Positions 10,830 through 22,472 of a DNA stretch of 64,000 bases are shown in pieces. The position numbers and the translations under genes are program-made. How positions within the stretch are numbered: the stretch's first letter is position 1; each line of letters starts with the position of its first letter. The notes beneath the pieces are model-generated. The model searched no databases. It was given only the letters and a program-made list of their open reading frames with translations, and was not told the DNA's origin. The stretch lies in the NCBI GenBank assembly GCA_010094045.1, contig ML986645.1:6446-70445 (forward strand), in the 5' to 3' direction. The stretch comes from Lojkania enalia. Its lineage: Eukaryota; Ascomycota; Dothideomycetes; Pleosporales.

Positions 10830-11275
10830 TGTAGCAGAGACTGATGCAATGAGATATGCGAAAAATTGCAGCATCATCGATTGCTCCCATATTTTGCATT
10901 TTATAAAGCTAGGTTTACACGTTTAATTCTCATTCTCTGCACCAGCCACCTTTTCGTGAAGGTCGACCTCCCGTGGAATAACTTCACGCGTGAGGATCGC
11001 AGAATACCTTCGATGTGCAAGCTGAATTTTTGCACTGATGATTTCGCTGGCTTCGATGTCTAATCAAAATCCGTATATAAAGATCATTGCCCATATAGCT
11101 CTGAAATAATTAAATAAACGTTAACAAAACAAGCTCGGAAAGTGCTTTAAGTTGAGATACTAGATGTTCGCGAAGTCAAAACTCGTGGCGGAGATATCGA
11201 GAAATGTTTGTTGAACATTAGAAATACCTAAAGGTACGGAATTGAAGAATGCTCTTGAAAGTTGGTATAATTCTG
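10830..11275. other. Spacer between surface-protein remnant and ORC2
   Basis: Promoter side of the broken gene and 3' side of ORC2. No further gene is seen. Confidence 0.4.
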
Positions 11276-12997
11276 TCATGACAACTCTGCAGAGAGATCC
11301 TCTACGAGACCCTCCAATTCCTCTTGTCTAAATGGCACCCATAGCCTCTCAGTTCCCAAAGCATCCTTCCTGCTCTCGATCATTTGATGATCATGAAATT
11401 CCTTCAATAGAGTCCTGAAGCCCACTTCGCTTGAGCAAACAAATTCCTCCACGGCTTTGTGATACAGGACGCGATATTCTACGCCCTGTGTATACTCTGA
11501 AACAATGCGCTTTGCTGTATTCTTACTCTGCGGTGTAGCCGTGACATCATCTTGATTAGTCTGGCCTCCGTCCTCGTCCATAATTGCCAGCTGCTCTGTG
11601 ACTAGAATTCTGAAAAGCGACCGCGCATTCTCTGGCAAAGAGCGCAAGACGAACCCAACTCCATCTCTACCCCCCACCCTTCTTCCGCTGCGTCCTAAAA
11701 GTTCATTCACACTTTCTACGACGTCTATCTCGGCATCATAAGGGGCAAATGTCGTTGCGTCATGAAAGAGAAATTTGAACTGCGATCTTAATCCAACATC
11801 CCAGAGCAGTGGAAAATTTGGTGTATCGGCGGTGCAAATGAGGTTGATGGATGGATGAGCGGCAAGACTGGCGAGTATCACAGGAGCCGGCGGCTTGCGT
11901 AAATAAAGCGAGTCAATGGAATTAAGAATGATAGGGACCGGACGTGATGGAGGATTCTCCGTAAGATAGTCGAGCAAATACAGCATCAAAGCAGGTGGCT
12001 GATTCGGCAATTTTAGATTGGCCGGAATAGTAACTGATGCTATTGTCAATAACACCTCCTTCAGAGCAGTCCCTGGGTTATATGCATTGATCACCACTAT
12101 CTTCGGTGTTTTCTTCGAACCTTTATACGGAGTCTGGTTGGTGAGATGCTCGTAAAGGTGAGCGGTAAATCTTTCCGTTATCGTGCGCTTAGATCCATAG
12201 CCGTAAAGGCAGATGTTGAAGCCTTCCTCTAACTCGAAGATCCATTGATCATAGGCACGACCATGTAGCTCTAATAGGAATTCCATCTCCGATTCGTGAC
12301 AGTCCGTATACGACTGCATCGCCTGAAAAAATTCGTCGTGATCGAGAAGGGTCTGCGAGGACAGTGTGTTGTTTGATGTCTTGGTTCCTCCTGGTCGATT
12401 TTGCCAGAAGTATTCTTCGTGCGGTGGAAGGTCTTGGGATGGGCTTGGGGAGCGCTGTTTTTGTGGTTTCCTTGAGCCCTTCGGTCGGCCTCTTCCACGC
12501 TTCGACGGGGTGTCTAGTAGCGGTGTATCCTCCGGCTGGTTTTCCTCTGCCTCAGCTTGGGTATCCTCATCTTCATCACCACTCAGAATCTGCTCAGCTA
12601 GAATGTCTTCATCCAAGACGTCGTCGTCGCTCTCTACGCCATTGATTGTACGCTCCAACAGCTTCCTGTTGCTCTTGCGGCGGGCACTGCGATCGGCGTT
12701 GCGGACAATAGTGGGCGTTCCATTGGGCGTTTCATCTTTTGTGGATTTGGAGGGTGTTGCGAACAAGAGCTTGCGATTTGATTTTGGCGTCGCTTCATCA
12801 ATCTCATCAACACCCCTGGTTTTCTTGAGTATTGATCGTGGGGTTCCCTCCTCGACTACTTGCCGACCTCGAGATCTTCGTGAAGGGGTTGCAACATCGG
12901 GAGCATTTTCTTCGTCTTCAATAGCTGCTCTTGCTCGAAGCTTTCTAGGGGTCGCATCTTCGGCACTGCCGTCCCGTTTCCGTTTTGCGCTCACCAT
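11276..12997 (-). CDS. ORC2: Origin recognition complex subunit 2
   Basis: Intronless gene of 573 residues, the usual size for Orc2. It is part of the six-subunit complex that marks replication origins in the nucleus and loads MCM helicase. Residues 1-190 are charged and low-complexity, rich in S/TP sites (possible CDK targets), with an AT-hook-like RGRGRPKGSRK at about 167-177. Conserved Orc2 features follow: HDEFFQAMQSY (about 220-230), the Walker-A-like YGYGSK at 265-270, VVINAYNPG, PVPIILNSIDSL in the Walker-B position, and the C-terminal winged helix ending with EFHDHQMIESRKD and LWVPF. ATG at 12997 is the first in frame. It is isolated from its neighbours by more than 400 bp on both sides. 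Confidence 0.93.
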   Translation of the reverse strand: MVSAKRKRDGSAEDATPRKLRARAAIEDEENAPDVATPSRRSRGRQVVEEGTPRSILKKTRGVDEIDEATPKSNRKLLFATPSKSTKDETPNGTPTIVRNADRSARRKSNRKLLERTINGVESDDDVLDEDILAEQILSGDEDEDTQAEAEENQPEDTPLLDTPSKRGRGRPKGSRKPQKQRSPSPSQDLPPHEEYFWQNRPGGTKTSNNTLSSQTLLDHDEFFQAMQSYTDCHESEMEFLLELHGRAYDQWIFELEEGFNICLYGYGSKRTITERFTAHLYEHLTNQTPYKGSKKTPKIVVINAYNPGTALKEVLLTIASVTIPANLKLPNQPPALMLYLLDYLTENPPSRPVPIILNSIDSLYLRKPPAPVILASLAAHPSINLICTADTPNFPLLWDVGLRSQFKFLFHDATTFAPYDAEIDVVESVNELLGRSGRRVGGRDGVGFVLRSLPENARSLFRILVTEQLAIMDEDGGQTNQDDVTATPQSKNTAKRIVSEYTQGVEYRVLYHKAVEEFVCSSEVGFRTLLKEFHDHQMIESRKDALGTERLWVPFRQEELEGLVEDLSAELS

Positions 12998-14361
12998 ATT
13001 ACTATTCTAAGAGGTATTAGCAGCCGTCGACGTTCTTTGCGAAATTACCCCATGCTCGACGCGCCGAAGACGCGTCAGACGGATAATCTAACCGCCGAGC
13101 TTGGCACCGTCAGAAAGCTTGATCCCCTCACTCGCCGCCAAGGCAGGCGCTTGCCAAACTCAATCTAGAGGCTTAACACTGCAACCCTTCGTTAAATCTC
13201 CTTTTTGACTGCACACCACTGCTACATTGAGCTTTGCAACAATATGGGAATTAATAGATTCATTGAATTCTCGGGTTGAGAGTCTCTACATCTACTACTG
13301 AGTACGATAGCACAAAGATGAGCGTCTTCCCGTGCTTCCTCGGTATATGGTACTCCACTTCACATGGAAACCGGCCTTTCATCCTATGTGCAGATATTGT
13401 ATCACTAAAATTGCCGAGAACTGCAGCCGACCAGGTATCCCGAGTCCCGAAGCTGCGGAACCGCGCTATTCATGAGGTACCACTTGTACTCGTAGCAACT
13501 TACAGTAATTATTCGGTTCTAAGGCTATTGGCAAAAGTCTTAACAAGGATAAGACGTAGCCAACACTGGAAGTTCCAAGGGGGCCGCATCTTGTTCTACA
13601 AGACAGCCATACCATATATACTTTGCCCGCAAAATTACTTAACCACAACCCGCTATTTCTATCTCATTACATATAAGGCAATTCGTGGCGCTAGATCGGC
13701 TAGAGCCAAATGCGAAACGTCAACGGCTTTTCTGACTGGTGCAAATTTTCGAACCTTTGAAACGTCGTAGGTCTTTTCCATTTCTGCAGAGGAGGTTCGG
13801 CATGAACCGTTGTTCACTGTTCCACGACAACGTCACATGGTATTTCCCAACAGCCATCCGATCGGCACGCCTTCCTATTTTGTCACCATAATCCATCAAG
13901 AATGCTGATGAACTTTCCAATCCTGAAACGGAAATGCCGAAAATCAGGCCTCGTTACCTGCCTATTCCCACCGGCCTGCTGCAGAACGCCATGTTTAACA
14001 CATGCTAGATATTTCGCTCAGGGTCCACAACTAATACCCCTGGTATGGAGAGTCACTCTCCAATACGCTTCAAGTGGGTAGAATCCTTGCTCAATGACGT
14101 CGAAGTTGCACGACGGTCCCCATATCCCCGATGTATTTGCACAATCTGCATCAAGAACACAGACAGGTTGCGCAACGCCATGAGGTAGGGCCCATCATAG
14201 GTAAGACGGGTAGTTATAAAGACCCAAAAGTTCCCCCAACTTGAAATATGACTTCGCCCTGCATTATAAATGTGTTTGTGATACCCCAAAGCGGCCTTAT
14301 CTAGTCGTCCTCTCTTACACCATCTTCAAGGAAGCTGGTTATTTCCAACAGCAGAAGCGCA
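12998..14361. other. Intergenic region between ORC2 and the sugar transporter
   Basis: Shared divergent promoter region of about 1.4 kb. The open frames here lack ATG starts or conserved motifs, and I see no gene. Confidence 0.4.
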
Positions 14362-16160
14362 ATGTCCTCCGACTCAGAAAAATCGCAAACTATAGCTTTG
14401 CACTCGGAAAATTCGCAGCCCACAGTCCGGCATGCGAACAAGTCGTCGCCTAAATACATGGGCCTTACGGGGCAACCCCTCAATATGGCTGTCTCTGTTA
14501 TAGCAACGACGGGTTTCCTTCTTTTTGGTTATGATCGTCAGTGAACAAGGTCTCCTCGAAGCAATCCAGTCCGCTAACAACTTGCAGAAGGAGTTATGTC
14601 TGGAATCATTTCTGCTGAACCGTTCATGCGATACTTCCCCGAGACATACAACGACTCCACTTGGCAAGGTTTCGTTACAGCTATTTACGAGATTGGTTGC
14701 TTTTTGGGGGCTATTTTCATCTTGATTTTTGGAGATGCCATTGGGAGGCGTCGTTCGATGATTCTTGGCGCTTTCGTCATGATTGTTGGTGTAGTCATCC
14801 AGATCTCGTCCATCAAAGGCCATAAGGCGACTGCTGTTAGTACTTTATCTATTGTCCAAATAAATAGCCTTTGATCGTGGCTGATCTATCTATTTAGCAA
14901 TTTATTATAGGTAGGACTGTAACTGGCCTAGGGAACGGAATCAATACTTCGGTGATTCCGAGTTACCAAGCAGAGTGTTCGAGATCAAATAATCGCGGTC
15001 TCTTGATCTGCATTGAGGGTGGTATCATTGCTTTCGGCACACTAATCGCCTATTGGATTGACTACGGTTGCACATACGGTCCTCCAGACTTGACATGGCG
15101 TTTCCCAATCGCTTTCCAAGTCATCTTCGGCGTGGTTGTTCTGATCGGTCCAATCTGGCTACCCGAGTCCCCTCGCTGGCTCCTTACAAGAGACCGAACG
15201 GACGAGGCTATGCGCGTTCTTGCAGCCTTAGGTGGTCTTAGTGTCGATGATGAGCAGACCTCCCTCCGAGCCAACATCATCATTGACAGCATTCGGGCAT
15301 CCGGTCACAAGGGCGGCGTGACTCCCTTCAGCGCCCTCTTCACGGGAGGCAAGACACAACACTTCCGTCGCATGATGCTTGGAGCCTCGTCACAATTCAT
15401 GCAGCAATTAGGCGGATGCAATGCCGTAATATATTTCTTCCCTTTGCTCTTTCAGAACTCCATTGGCGCAGACCATAACATGTCGTTGATTCTTGGCGGC
15501 GTCAACATGATTGTCTACTCTATTTTCGCAACCGTGTCCTGGTTTGTCATCGAACGCACCGGGCGCCGCAAACTTTTCCTCATTGGCACCGTCGGCCAAT
15601 GCCTTTCCATGGTCCTCGTCTTTGCCTGTCTCATCCCCGGAGGAGCTAGTGCCGCTAAGGGTGCGGCCGTCGGATTATTCACCTACATTGCATTCTTCGG
15701 GGCAACATGGCTACCTCTGCCCTGGCTTTACCCGGCCGAGATCAACCCTATAAAGACTCGAGCTAAGGCAAATGCCGTCTCGACATTGACAAATTGGCTC
15801 TTCAACTTCGCGGTCGTGATGATTACGCCCGTCATGATTGCGCATATAGGATGGGGCACATATCTATTCTTCGCTATCGTTAATGCGACGTTCTTCCCTT
15901 TTATATACTTCTTTTACCCCGAGACGAAGAGGAGGACGCTCGAGGAAGTCGATTTGATCTTCGCGAAGGGATTCCTTGAGAACATGTCGTATGTGAGGGC
16001 GGCGAAAGAGCTTCCGTATTTGAGTGAGAGGGAGATTGATGAGAGGGCGAGGGAGTATGGGTTTGTGAGTGAGGGTGAACAGGCGGGGCAGCTGGAGGCG
16101 GTGAGGTCTGGGGAGAAGGAGGAGGATTTAGCTACTAATACAGGGACGCATTTGGCGTGA
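14362..16160 (+). CDS. MFS sugar transporter (sugar porter family)
   Basis: Three exons: 14362-14536, 14588-14835, 14898-16160. The introns are 51 bp (GTCAGT..GCTAACAAC..GCAG) and 62 bp (GTTAGT..TTTAG), and the joins keep frame to give 561 residues. Spliced motifs of the sugar porter family are present: LLFGYDQGVMSGI in TM1 (the intron splits the Gln codon), GRR between TM2 and TM3, GRTVTGLGNG, PESPRWLL after TM6, ERTGRRKLF, and PETKRRTLEEVD after TM12. It should be a twelve-helix plasma-membrane protein moving hexose or a polyol with protons. Overall it resembles the STL1/hexose-transporter group annotated in filamentous fungi, but the substrate cannot be told from sequence. The C-terminal tail is acidic and cytosolic. 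Confidence 0.9.
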
Positions 16161-17503
16161 GACGACTCGAATATCCTACGTCGCGAGTAAGGGGTTCCGA
16201 TGGAGTTCTCGTTGGAACATCGGCGCTGCATGGTCAGCTTTCTACACGCTACAGTTATGGGCTAGTTGGGGGACCTGGCATAGCTGCTCGTGTGCGCCCT
16301 GTAGTGACTAGTAACACATATTTAAGAGACTACTTGGACAAGCCAAGTGCGGTGGAAACGGGGTTGGTGGTGTAAGAAGGTTGGTGTGCTTGGAAACGTG
16401 TGGTACTTGATGCCCGTTGCGATTCCAGTTGTATACTGATAGACTAGAACCCTTACCCTTACATGGCTCGAGGATGTTTTCTTCCGTGGTTGGTTGAGAC
16501 GAAGGTTATGACTGCGAAGTAGTAGTCGTTTAAACCCGTCTTATCGAATTAGGTTGGGCGCCAAACAAAGATGAACGATAATCCCAGCGCAAAATTGCCG
16601 TCCCCTCTCAACTCATCAAACCACGAAGAAATACTCCATAGCCAGATGGAACAATGAAAAGGTAGCCACAGCCCAGTGCACGTGAGTCAACGCAGCCCCA
16701 CCGTCGAACCGAGTATAAGCGGCGCGAACCCTCCTCCAGCCAACCTCAACCTTGGATAGCCATCACGGGCCTTTCCATCTCGTAGCACTCGCGATGAATC
16801 ATCGACTGGGAGTCATGTGTGCGATGCCGAGTCAATCATGCACCGAACGTGTCTCATGAATGGGAATCAGACTGGATGCAGGCAACTGAGACAGGCGCCG
16901 ACGCTTGGATGCGAGGCTGAAGCTGCGACAGAACAGATGTGCATGTGGTTTACGGGTTCTCGGTGCAAGTGGGGCAGTCGAGGGTCAACATGGGATATTT
17001 GAAATGCGAATCGATGATCTCATGGGTGGAAAGGCGAGGACCGGGGGGCTTCGAGTGAAGTCGTCTAGCGCTAGGAATGAAAGAGGGTATCCTCGGGTAG
17101 CACGCGGCTCGTGCAATCCATCGACAGAGTCAGTAGGGCACTGCTTCAGCGCAGCGTGATATCTGGCGGTTTCTCTATCTAATTCCTCCGCCCGGCATAA
17201 TGATCTCACTGTCAGCCGGGGTCCGGGCGATTATTTGACTTAAACGGAGTCGGCCATGTTGTGCCCCGCCGCCACAAATTTCAGCTTCCGGCACTCACAA
17301 CCCCCTTCACTCCAACAACACTCGACTACTAGACACCACACGCCGCCCACACGCGCACGCAATCGCTCTCTCACGACTCCTAAATCCCCTTCATTGCATG
17401 CGAGAGTAGGCCTCCGAGCGCAGCCGCCTTACCCCTCGTCCGCTGTCTTACGCGCAACCTCAGGCGTCCCGCCCGCGCGCACCAAAACCCCGCAAATGCC
17501 AGC
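16161..17503. other. Intergenic region upstream of ATG101
   Basis: About 1.3 kb. It contains a CACGTG (near 16679, GCACGTGAGTCAACG) and C-rich sequence just before the ATG101 start. No gene is recognised. Confidence 0.4.
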
Positions 17504-18325
17504 ATGGAACAAAGACGGCCACCAGAGTACATCCTCGAGGTCTTCGCGGACCCGGCCTGTGTTCGGGATGTCGTAAAAGGTGAATTCTACAACTCTTTCC
17601 CCTTACTACGTCTCTCTTCGCCGACTCCGAGTCGCATTGCTTGCGCGTCGCCCGGCATCGTATCCCCGCTAACCCCCCACTACTAGCAATCCTCCACACT
17701 ATCTTCTTCCACCGCTACTTCATCTCCATATCCCCGCTAACCCGCGACCTACTCGACCTCACCCTGCCTGCCATCGATGATGTCGATCTCGAAACACTGA
17801 TCGACCAGCGCACAATTGCCCTCGTCCGTGCCATAGAGTCGACGCATCAGCAGCGCGGTCGCGGTCAGCTTGCTGTCCAATTTTTCGAGAAGAAAAGACG
17901 GAAGACTTATTTCTTTGGCAAGGCAGATGAGGAGGTGTGTTGGGAGCAGTGGACGCTGGACGTTACGCTCGCGACGCCGCGGACCGAGACTGGTGCGTCC
18001 CTTGTCATTCGCATTCCCGTTCGCATTCAAAAGTCATTCTTGATCCTCAGCCCTACAAGCCCATTAATTTTCTGTTCCCCTACACGACCTACGTTTCCGC
18101 TGAAGATAAAGCTATGTATTAATGTTGTGTCTAGACGTCCTAAAAGTTCGTCGCGCAATGGAAAAATCCCTCCACAAAGCCGCCCACAAAATCATCAACA
18201 TTGTAAACCGCGACAAAGACCACATCCCGCCCATCACCACCACCGAGGCGAATCCCTTCCCATACCAGATCCTCGTGAATCCTAAGCCGCTCGATGGCTG
18301 GTCACCACGCATGGGCATATTCTAA
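17504..18325 (+). CDS. ATG101: Autophagy-related protein 101
   Basis: Three exons: 17504-17579, 17687-17992, 18135-18325. The introns are 107 and 142 bp. The first has a GTGAAT donor, GCTAACCC branch and CTAG acceptor; the second has a GTGCGT donor and TCTAG acceptor. The joined protein has 190 residues. It matches the Atg101 (DUF1649, HORMA-fold) family from end to end: RRPPEYILEVFADPACVRDV, ILHTIFFHRYF, DLTLP, QFFEKKRRKTYFFGKADEEV, VNRDKDHIPPITT, NPFPYQI and GWSPRMGIF at the C-terminus. In filamentous fungi, fission yeast and animals Atg101 pairs with Atg13 in the Atg1/ULK initiation complex; budding yeast lacks it. The gene is intact, with full family length. Confidence 0.95.
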
Positions 18326-19536
18326 TGCACTATTCTGCGGTTTTGAGATTCTGTTCAGTGTAGGCGGTCGGGCACCATAATAAAGACTTGTATATAGAGA
18401 AGGGGATACACGAGGTTCAACACTCTCACCACGAAGATGCTTGATGACGACTACGATGACGACGAAGAAAAATATCGGGATACGACTATAGAGCCTTTTC
18501 CTTCTTCTCTTTCTTCTTTTCCTTCTCCTTCCTCCCCCTGGTACCTATAGCATTTCCTCTCTTACAACTTACTGTACGAGCTCAGTACCTTATCTCCCCA
18601 TACGGTTCAAAAAAGGAAAGGTATAATAAAAGTCACACTACGTGAATGTATATTTTCAAAAGCTGGTTGCCGGGATGACGGCCTCCCAAAAATATTTTTT
18701 TTTTTTTTTCTTTGTGTGTTTTTTTTTCTTCTTAAAGTCTGTTTTTCTTGATATCTACTGTCTTTTCGATTGAGTAGTTGCGGCTTTTTTTTTTCTAAGA
18801 GAGATACCCCCTTCCCCAACACATGAACCCATCCGTATATCAATCAAACAAATATTACATTCTCAATCTAGTCCAAAATGTACTACAGACAAGACTGCAA
18901 CGCAACGAGAATCTAATGACATATGTTCTTAGACCACGAGACGTCTGAGCGTAATTTAGTGCGAGCTAAGTGCTGGTCTATCAAGTGCATATGAAGATGA
19001 GATGTTAGTATGAGTAGTAACCTGTGTTGATGCATCTTGGTATGGATGTGTGAGGCATACACTTATATTATTCGGAGTGCAAGAAAGAAGGTAATTTAAG
19101 AGTGGGGAGATCGTTTGGGACGAGAGGAGTGTGAGGATGGGCTGTTAGAAGGCTTGCTAGGTATTTTAAGGTTTTCCGTGCTTTGACAAATCCGCATATC
19201 TATGATGAGATAAATTTCTACCACCTCTACTATCGACCAATCCAAAACCGCTAGAATCTGTGATCAACGCTCTTCCCACCCTCATCAGACTATTCATAGC
19301 AGATGCGTCTACCGAAGACATTGGACTGGTCCAGATCCCTCTTAGCCTAATTAGTCCTAGCGCATTCGGTAAACCCTAGCTTGGAAGGTGTCCTTTTTCA
19401 TCTTCCGCCGCAATACTTGGCGCAAAAGTCCATCACCGCAAACACCCCTTCATCCTTTCCCTCCCGGCCGCCTATCCATCCTTCCCCAGCACGAACCCTC
19501 AAACCGTCATTCCACACATCATACTCCTTATCCACC
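18326..19536. other. Intergenic region between ATG101 and PHO88
   Basis: Contains a CTT/TTC-rich pyrimidine tract (about 18495-18540) and T-runs near 18690-18730 and 18784-18795. It presumably holds the ATG101 3' UTR and the PHO88 promoter. No gene is seen. Confidence 0.4.
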
Positions 19537-20358
19537 ATGGCGCTCAGCCCGCAGGTGTACGTTTCCCATTTCCACCACTCCTCCATGACTAACATCTAGC
19601 AGAACCAACCTCATTATCATCTTGTACGCCCTCCCACATATTCCTAATGGAGCGACGATGAGCTAATCGGTTGATTGATTTGATCAATAATAGGGGCTTT
19701 ATGCAGATATCCAAGAAAATCCCCTTCGACGATCCGAATGTGCTGAACGGCGTGCGCGCCTTGTACGTGGTGTCGAATATTGTGATATTTAGCATCTATC
19801 TCTATGTGCAGGCGCAGATTAACAAGAAAAACGGTATATCCCCATCCCCAACTCATCCACCACACCCCCTCTATTATACTTCCGATTGAGATTGAGATTG
19901 AGATTGAGATTGAAGGGGGGAATGCCGCAACATTGAGATGGAGTGGCGCTGACGCACACACAGACATGACAGTCGTCAAATACGTCGAGCCTGCTCCCCT
20001 CGGCTCCGGCGAAGACCCAAAATTCGTCGCCACAACCGTAAAAGCGTACGACCTCTCCCAACTACGCACCCTCTTCAAGGGCCAGGCCATGGGCGTTGGC
20101 ATGATGGCTGTCATGCATTTCTACTTCAAGTACACCAACCCGCTGCTTATACAGTCCATCATCCCGCTCAAAGGCGCCTTCGAGGGGAATCTCGTCAAGG
20201 TGCACTTGTTAGGATATCCAGCGACGGGAGACTTGCAGAGACCCTGGAAGGCGGCGGGAGGCTTTATGGGAGCGATGCAGGGTGGCGAGATTAAGACAGA
20301 TAAGAAGAGTATTGAGGCAGCGGAGCGGGCGGGGAGAGGTGGCGTTAAGGATGAGTAG
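19537..20358 (+). CDS. PHO88: Pho88/Snd3 ER membrane protein
   Basis: Four exons: 19537-19556, 19603-19623, 19694-19833, 19964-20358. The introns are 46, 70 and 130 bp. The first two exons are only 20 and 21 nt. All joins hold frame and give 191 residues. Spliced, the N-terminus reads MALSPQVTNLIIILGFMQ, then KKIPFDDPNVLNGVRALYVV and NKKNDMTVVKYVEPAP, matching Pho88 throughout. The family sits in the ER membrane. It was first linked to phosphate transport and is now known as Snd3, part of the SND route that targets proteins to the ER. Two hydrophobic segments are visible (about residues 8-17 and 34-50), with further ones at GVGMMAVMHFYFKY. The basic/acidic C-tail is typical. The third intron holds a (GATTGA)5 microsatellite. 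Confidence 0.95.
19884..19913 (+). repeat. (GATTGA)5 microsatellite inside a PHO88 intron
   Basis: Five perfect hexamer units lie in the third PHO88 intron, away from both splice sites. The length is likely to vary between strains. Confidence 0.95.
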
Positions 20359-20805
20359 GGTGGATGCGAGGGCGAAGGCGTGGGGAAGGGTATGGGCGGT
20401 TTGGTTCGCGGTATGAAAAAATTTGGGGTAAGTGGTTATGTTATATAGACGTGTGCTATGGATGTGTGTCCTCATCGAGTGAGTTTCGCTTGAGGAAGTC
20501 TTAAACAGATAATCTGATCACCTTGTTCGAACATAGTTACGTATGACTTTGCCTTAAGTAGATATTGAAAAAGGGGGGTAGGGACAGTAAGAGAATCTGT
20601 GGTATCTATTAATCTAAGCTACTTTTTATTTGGGTAGAGAAATCGTCAGTAGGTTTTCCAACGCCAGGCTGAAGCCTTCCGTCCACACATTATGCAATCT
20701 CCCACTGCTTCCTCGCTTGTTCTTTTGTCTTGTCCTCCCACTGCACATGTTTCCGTCCATTTCGCTTTACGGTCGAAAGTGTGGGGACTTAGCACTAACT
20801 ACAGC
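20359..20805. other. Convergent 3' spacer between PHO88 and ARG1
   Basis: The two genes face each other here. It is AT-rich in part and no further gene is seen. Confidence 0.5.
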
Positions 20806-22472
20806 TCAGACATGGCTGAGATTAGCGCCCTCCTCCTGCTTTTGGAGTCCATACTTCTTAAGCCTATAATCGAGTCAGCCGTCATCCCGGCAAATCATAA
20901 ACCCGTTCCCCCCTCTACCACCACGAACCAAAAAAAAAAAATAAAAAAGGGAAACACACCTAATACTCTGAATTGCAATAAACCCGGTAGTATCCATCGG
21001 ACTAAAATTATCTAAACTATCCATACTAGCCTCCTCCTCAGAATATAACTTCTCTGTCTCAGAGCTCCTCCCCAACACATACGCATTCCCCTTGTAGAGC
21101 CTCAGCCTAACGGAGCCGTTGACGCGGCGCTGCGAGAAGACGAGCGAGTTCTCGAGGAACTCACGCTCAGGAGAGAAGTACATGCCATTGTAGAGCTGAT
21201 AGGACCAGTGGTGAGTGACGAATTGGTCGCGGAGGTTGCGGACCTGGGCGTCCATGACGAGACCCTCAAGGTCGAGGTGGGCGAGGCGGAGGATTGTCAT
21301 GGCAGGGCTGTCGTAGCAACCGCGGGATTTAAGGCCGATGAAGCGGTTTTCGACAATGTCGATGCGGCCGATGCCGTGCGTGTAGCCGAGCTTGTTCAGC
21401 GCGGTGAAGAGCGCGACCGAGTCAGTATAGGTGGTTTCGGGCGTGGTAACCTTGGTCGGTATCCCCTTTTCGAAGTCGACAGTGATGTCGGTGGGGTCGT
21501 TGGGCGCGTCGGCAGGCGATTGCGTCATAGTCCACATGTCGTCGGGAGGGGTCTGGTCGGGGTCTTCGAGGATGCCGGCTTCGTAGCTGCAGTGGGCGAG
21601 ATTGGCGTCCATGGACCAGGGCTTCGCTTTCGTCGAGGTGACAGGGATCCCGTGTGCGGCGGCGTAGTCGAGCAAATCCCTACAAGATTGGGTCAGTATT
21701 CGTGGGAGTGGGGTTTGTGTGCGGGTTGTAGGACGCACTGTCGGCCTTTGAAGCGGTCGCAGAATTCGGGGAGCCGCCAGGGGGCGATGACTTTAATAGA
21801 TGGCTGGAGTGTGTAGAAGGCGAGCTCAAAGCGGACTTGGTCGTTACCTAGCACAGAGGAAGCTATTATCAGCCGGAGCCTAGTTTATCTATAGAGGTCC
21901 AAACGCACCCTTGCCAGTGCATCCGTGAGACACGTATCCGCAGTTCTCCTGCTGAGCGACCTTGATCTGTGCCCTGGCAATGACCGGCCTAGCCAAGCTT
22001 GTTCCTAGAAGATAGCGGCCCTCGTAGCTGGCGTTGCATTGGACGGCCCGAAAGCAGAGCTCCTCGACCTACAATCCATGCATCAGCGCATATTTCCAGA
22101 AAGAAAAATATAGTGCGACGTACGAACTCCTTGCGCAGGTCAACAATGACCATCTTGATAGCGCCGATCTTCAGCGCCTTCTTCTCGACCTCGTCCCAAG
22201 GCTCTTCCTGGCCAACATTGGCAAGGAAGCACACGACCTCATAATCTTGCTCTTTATGCCGACTTACGTTAGCTACTTCTTGGTTCGAAACATATTGGCG
22301 GTGGAAGAAATGGCGTACCGATGAGCCACCTAAGGATGGTCGAAGTATCAAGGCCGCCTGTGAGTCAGGTATGTCAGTAAACTCTCACTTAATCAAGGCA
22401 TTGCCCACCAATTGAGCACAATCTTCTCATCAACATACCCGAATAGGCAAGGCATACACGTCCCTTAGCCAT
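20806..22472 (-). CDS. ARG1: Argininosuccinate synthase
   Basis: Seven exons on the minus strand: 22472-22439, 22357-22319, 22251-22124, 22068-21909, 21847-21739, 21679-20960, 20863-20806. The introns are 55-96 bp. All joins keep frame and give 415 residues, the family length. The enzyme joins citrulline and aspartate, using ATP, in the second-to-last step of arginine synthesis. The N-terminal P-loop AYSGGLDTS (residues 9-17) is assembled across the first intron. Also visible are [68 protein letters not shown] and [10 protein letters not shown]. The last exon adds only [21 protein letters not shown] at 22472 is the only suitable start. It faces PHO88. Confidence 0.95.

Noticed and set aside
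12366..13010. Long open frame antisense to ORC2
   Set aside because: It mirrors the codon pattern of the ORC2 N-terminus; no independent support.
13276..13770. Open frame of 164 codons between ORC2 and the sugar transporter
   Set aside because: It starts with TTG, has no conserved motif and no coding character; probably chance.
21208..21816. 202-codon frame antisense to argininosuccinate synthase
   Set aside because: A shadow of a strongly biased coding exon.
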